NCBI RefSeq assembly: GCF_023100805.1 | Contig: NZ_CP095855.1 | Location: 5,497,001 to 5,561,000, forward strand | Direction of reading: 5' to 3' | Origin: Chitinophaga filiformis | GTDB lineage: Bacteria; Bacteroidota; Bacteroidia; Chitinophagales; Chitinophagaceae | Length of the DNA: 64,000 nucleotides | Shown here: in pieces, positions 61,515 to 64,000 of the stretch | Layout of the letters: each line of letters starts with the position of its first letter | How positions within the stretch are numbered: the first letter of the stretch is position 1 | Made by a program: the position numbers and the translations under genes | Notes under the pieces: generated by a model | Database searches by the model: none | Told to the model about the DNA's origin: nothing | What the model saw: the letters and a program-made list of their open reading frames with translations, nothing else

Positions 61515-61535
61515 TAATTACTGTTTTATTTTTAG

Positions 61536-61570
61536 AAGACGAATGGCGTGAGCTGTTCGTCTTTTTTTTT
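61536..61570 (+). terminator. Intrinsic terminator
   Basis: AAGACGAA, 12-nt loop, TTCGTCTT followed by a long T-run. Confidence 0.9.
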
Positions 61571-61719
61571 CCTTCCGCTGCTCGTGGAGGGAAGATGGAT
61601 TAAGCGTCGCTTTGTATCAGTTCCGCTTATTGTAAAACGGCATAAATTGTTTGCATTCTTTTTCTTTTGCGAATGATCGTAGCGGATAGAATGGTGTGGA
61701 GATGGATGATACGCGATTC

Positions 61720-61869
61720 GGTTTCAGTAAGGGACTACGGGCTGTATCCCTTTGCGAGCACTAGCTATTGAACTTTATCAAGCGTATGGGCTTTGGGATC
61801 TCTATTTAACTCCTATCAATCGTATCAAGGCTCTACAAGGGATAAGGCCCTTCGTCTCCTTCTGAAACC
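61720..61869 (+). repeat. Structured element, copy 4 (array)
   Basis: Begins GGTTTCAGTAAGGG and ends CCTTCTGAAACC; the foot GTTTCAG/CTGAAAC replaces the GTTTGAG/CTCAAAC of dispersed copies, a compensated change. Confidence 0.9.
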
Positions 61870-62011
61870 TTCCGCTGCTCATGGAGGGAAGATGGATTAA
61901 GCGTCGGCTTTGTATCAGTTCCGCTTATTGTAAAACGGCATAAATTGTTTGTCTTCTTTTGCGAATGATCGTAGCGGATAGGATGGTGTGGAGATGGATG
62001 ATACGCGATTC

Positions 62012-62161
62012 GGTTTCAGTAAGGGACTGCGGGCTGTATCCCTTTGCGAGCACTAGCTATTGAACTTTATCAAGCGTATGGGCTTTGGGAGCTCTATTTA
62101 ACTCCTATCAATCGTATCAAGGCTCTACAAGGGATAAGGCCCTTCGTCTCCTTCTGAAACC
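62012..62161 (+). repeat. Structured element, copy 5 (array)
   Basis: Same foot as copy 4, with GGGACTGCGGGC where copy 4 has GGGACTACGGGC. Confidence 0.9.
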
Positions 62162-62309
62162 TGCTGCTGCTCATGGAGAGAAGATGGATTGAGCGTCGGC
62201 TTTGTATCAGTTCCGCTTATTGTAAAACGGCATAAATTGTTTGCATTCTTTTTCTTTTGCGAATGATCGTAGCGGATAGGATGGTGTGGAGATGGATGAT
62301 ACGCGATTC

Positions 62310-62459
62310 GGTTTCAGTAAGGGACTACGGGCTGTATCCCTTTGCGAGCACTAGCTATTGAACTTTATCAAGCGTAAGGGCTTGGGGATCTCTATTTAAC
62401 CCCTATCAATCGTATCAAGGCTCTACAAGGGATAAGGCCCTTCGTCTCCTTCTGAAACC
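62310..62459 (+). repeat. Structured element, copy 6 (array)
   Basis: Same foot as copy 4; centre reads GTAAGGGCTTGGGGATC and AACCCC, closer to dispersed copy 1 at these positions. Confidence 0.9.
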
Positions 62460-62602
62460 TGCTGCTGCTCATGGAGGGAAGATGGATTGAGCGTCGGCTT
62501 TGTATCAGTTCCGCTTATTGTAAAACGGCATAAATTGTTTGTCTTCTTTTGCGAATGATCGTAGCGGGTGAAGATGGTGTGACGGGGGATGATACGCGAT
62601 TC

Positions 62603-62752
62603 GGTTTCAGTAAGGGACTACGGGCTGTATCCCTTTGCGAGCACTAGCTATTGAACTTTATCAAGCGTATGGGCTTTGGGATCTCTATATAACTCCTATC
62701 AATCGTATCAAGGCTCTACAAGGGATAAGGCCCTTCGTCTCCTTCTGAAACC
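62603..62752 (+). repeat. Structured element, copy 7 (array)
   Basis: Same foot as copy 4; the preceding spacer is more diverged (GGTGAAGATGGTGTGACGGG). Confidence 0.9.
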
Positions 62753-62997
62753 TGCCGCTGCTCATGGAGGGAAGATGGATTAAGCGCCGGCTTTGTATCA
62801 GTTCCGCTTATTGTAAACAGCATAAATTGTTTGTCTTCTTTTGGGATTGACTAAGCATCGGCTTTGTATCAGTTGCACTTTATATAGGATGTTAATGGGC
62901 TAAATGAGAAGGGATTGCTGAGCTAATAGCATCTAGCCGATACTGAGGCCACAACAGTATGAGCCATAGCGAATAAAAGCAGGACATTAATAAAGTC

Positions 62998-63148
62998 GGT
63001 TTGAGGTGGAGACTGCGGGCATTAGCCCTTGGAGAGCGATGATGCGACCCCGTAGGGGTTTAATTGTAATTCCAATGCTAAACACGCCATACAACGCCTG
63101 ATAGATAGTGCTCGAAAAGGGGTACAGCCCGCGGTCCCACCTCAAACC
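62998..63148 (-). repeat. Structured element, copy 8 (inverted)
   Basis: Opposite orientation to the array, with the dispersed-type foot GGTTTGAGGTGG / CCACCTCAAACC and an inner CCC/GGG block. It closes the array region as copy 3 closes the satellite region at 43.3 kb. Confidence 0.85.
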
Positions 63149-63262
63149 GCGATGGTCGCCAAAAAATTCGCGCTGATCTGCGACACAAAAATAAGCTGAT
63201 CGAAAACAATCATAAACCCTATCGCCATATCAGCGAGACATCGCAGAAAAACGAGACATTAA

Positions 63263-63976
63263 TTACTTCGCTGTCCTCAATATGAACCCGTTCGCCTGCT
63301 TTTGCAAAGTGTACCTGACGGTACGCTGCCCGCCGGAGGGCTTAGTATCAAGATCGCCATCCTTGTAAACAGGATACACACGCACAATCTGCCGCTGCTG
63401 GATATAGAAGGAATCGCGCCCGCGATACCCTTGTTTGTCAGGATCATCGAAATCGCCGGAGAAAATGCGGACAGGTTTGTTGTTGATGTAAGTCACCCCG
63501 TAGACGCTGCCAGTCGCATCGGTGCCGCCGGAGGCGGTGAAAAGGTATATTTCCGGGTTTCTGTCGTTATTGAGGTCTTCTACTACTGTTTTCTGTAGCG
63601 TTCCTTTCACATCCCTGATCACCGTACTATCGGCTTTTAAGGAGTCACCTTTAAGATTGGTAGCCGCTATAGTGATGGTGCGACCTGAACCGTCGCCTTT
63701 GGAAACGATCGCATATTTATGATCCTTGAACCGGAGCGTACTGGAGACAGGTTCGGTTCCTCCTTTTACGACATTGGCATCCTCTTCACCAGGCGCCACG
63801 GCACTGCCGGCATTGGCGGTACCCCCTGCCGCATTCTGGCTGGGATTATTGGCCGCACTCTGAGAAGCTTCCTCCTGCATATTGCCGGAAGAGTCTGCCG
63901 CCATATCCTGTTTATTTTTTATAGGCGAATTGCATGCGATGCCAAATATCAGCAGGAAACAAATGATGGGTCTCAT
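63263..63976 (-). CDS. Lipoprotein of unknown function, possibly PliI-like
   Basis: 237 residues. Lipoprotein signal IICFLLIFGIACNS with lipid on the Cys, then a low-complexity Ser/Ala/Asn linker to about residue 75, then a beta-rich domain. VVEDLNNDRNPEIYLFTASG resembles an FG-GAP-like or lysozyme-inhibitor (PliI) segment. The assignment is weak. Gene on the minus strand after the repeat array. Confidence 0.65.
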   Translation of the reverse strand: MRPIICFLLIFGIACNSPIKNKQDMAADSSGNMQEEASQSAANNPSQNAAGGTANAGSAVAPGEEDANVVKGGTEPVSSTLRFKDHKYAIVSKGDGSGRTITIAATNLKGDSLKADSTVIRDVKGTLQKTVVEDLNNDRNPEIYLFTASGGTDATGSVYGVTYINNKPVRIFSGDFDDPDKQGYRGRDSFYIQQRQIVRVYPVYKDGDLDTKPSGGQRTVRYTLQKQANGFILRTAK

Positions 63977-64000
63977 ACTTTCTCTTTTTTAATTTTCTGA

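Larger units (their letters stand above)
61571..62880 (+). repeat. 292-298-bp tandem repeat array
   Basis: Four full units plus partial ends. Each unit is a spacer of about 142-148 bp (GCTGCTCATGGAGGGAAGAT through GATACGCGATTC) and a structured element of 150 bp. Element starts at 61720, 62012, 62310 and 62603. Spacers alternate between a long form (TTGCATTCTTTTTC) and a short form (TTGTCTTC), giving a 590-bp higher-order period. Confidence 0.92.

Noticed and set aside
61571-63148. Insertion sequence or integron cassette array
   Set aside because: No transposase or integrase frame, no attC-type core sites; the repeats are non-coding throughout.

Overview
The window looks like chromosomal DNA of a Bacteroidota member, most probably a Chitinophaga-like member of the Chitinophagaceae. 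The reasons are: repeated promoter -7 boxes of the form TAnnTTTG close to gene starts, few clear Shine-Dalgarno sites, families typical of the phylum (DUF6089-type outer-membrane protein, imuA-imuB-dnaE2 cassette, sufABCDSE plus a DUF59 protein, BON/SH3 envelope proteins), and many secreted proteins of unknown role. No rRNA, tRNA, transposase, phage or CRISPR locus was recognised. The genus is inference.

Layout. 1-8230: a reductive pyrimidine-degradation operon on the minus strand (mmsA, class III aminotransferase, NCS1 transporter, dihydropyrimidinase, beta-ureidopropionase, PreT-like subunit running off the left edge), with a divergent Lrp/AsnC regulator. Together they would import a pyrimidine or hydantoin, reduce it, open the ring, release beta-alanine and convert it to acetyl-CoA. 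8231-13400: a first copy of a dispersed structured repeat, a Nal1-like trypsin-fold protease, an old-yellow-enzyme homologue, an unknown protein, and a long gap. 13383-18387: a LOG-type protein followed by an arsenic operon arsR-arsM-arsN-acr3-arsC-arsO with two matching ArsR-type operators. 18533-22389: GH65-like secreted hydrolase, SDR enzyme, AraC regulator. 22545-28020: imuA-imuB-dnaE2 mutagenesis cassette behind two palindromic boxes spaced 21 bp. 28090-41267: housekeeping and scattered genes (xth, alpha/beta hydrolase, saccharopine dehydrogenase-like enzyme, trmN6, tsaD, FtsX-like permease, prfC, UbiD decarboxylase). 41504-50031: small secreted protein, a repeat-rich desert, DUF6089 barrel, AraC/GyrI-like regulator, AI-2E transporter, GNAT, two unknown secreted proteins. 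50178-59657: GNAT, half-size EamA protein, a gene-free kilobase with a striking long hairpin, then a SufR-like repressor, a flavodoxin-fold reductase and the complete suf Fe-S assembly operon. 60006-63976: DUF937, BON and SH3 envelope-type genes, a large tandem repeat array, and a lipoprotein.

The least explained signal is an approximately 150-bp dispersed element present eight times (8292, 42194, 43292, 61720, 62012, 62310, 62603, 62998). Its ends form a long imperfect stem in which base changes are compensated between copies, and its interior holds a direct repeat of about 23 nt. Four copies sit in a 292-298-bp tandem array. Both multi-copy loci end in an inverted copy. Other repeat signals are a five-unit 105-bp satellite, a four-unit 32-bp repeat, two REP-like double hairpins with a GTAG foot, and short-period arrays between operon genes.
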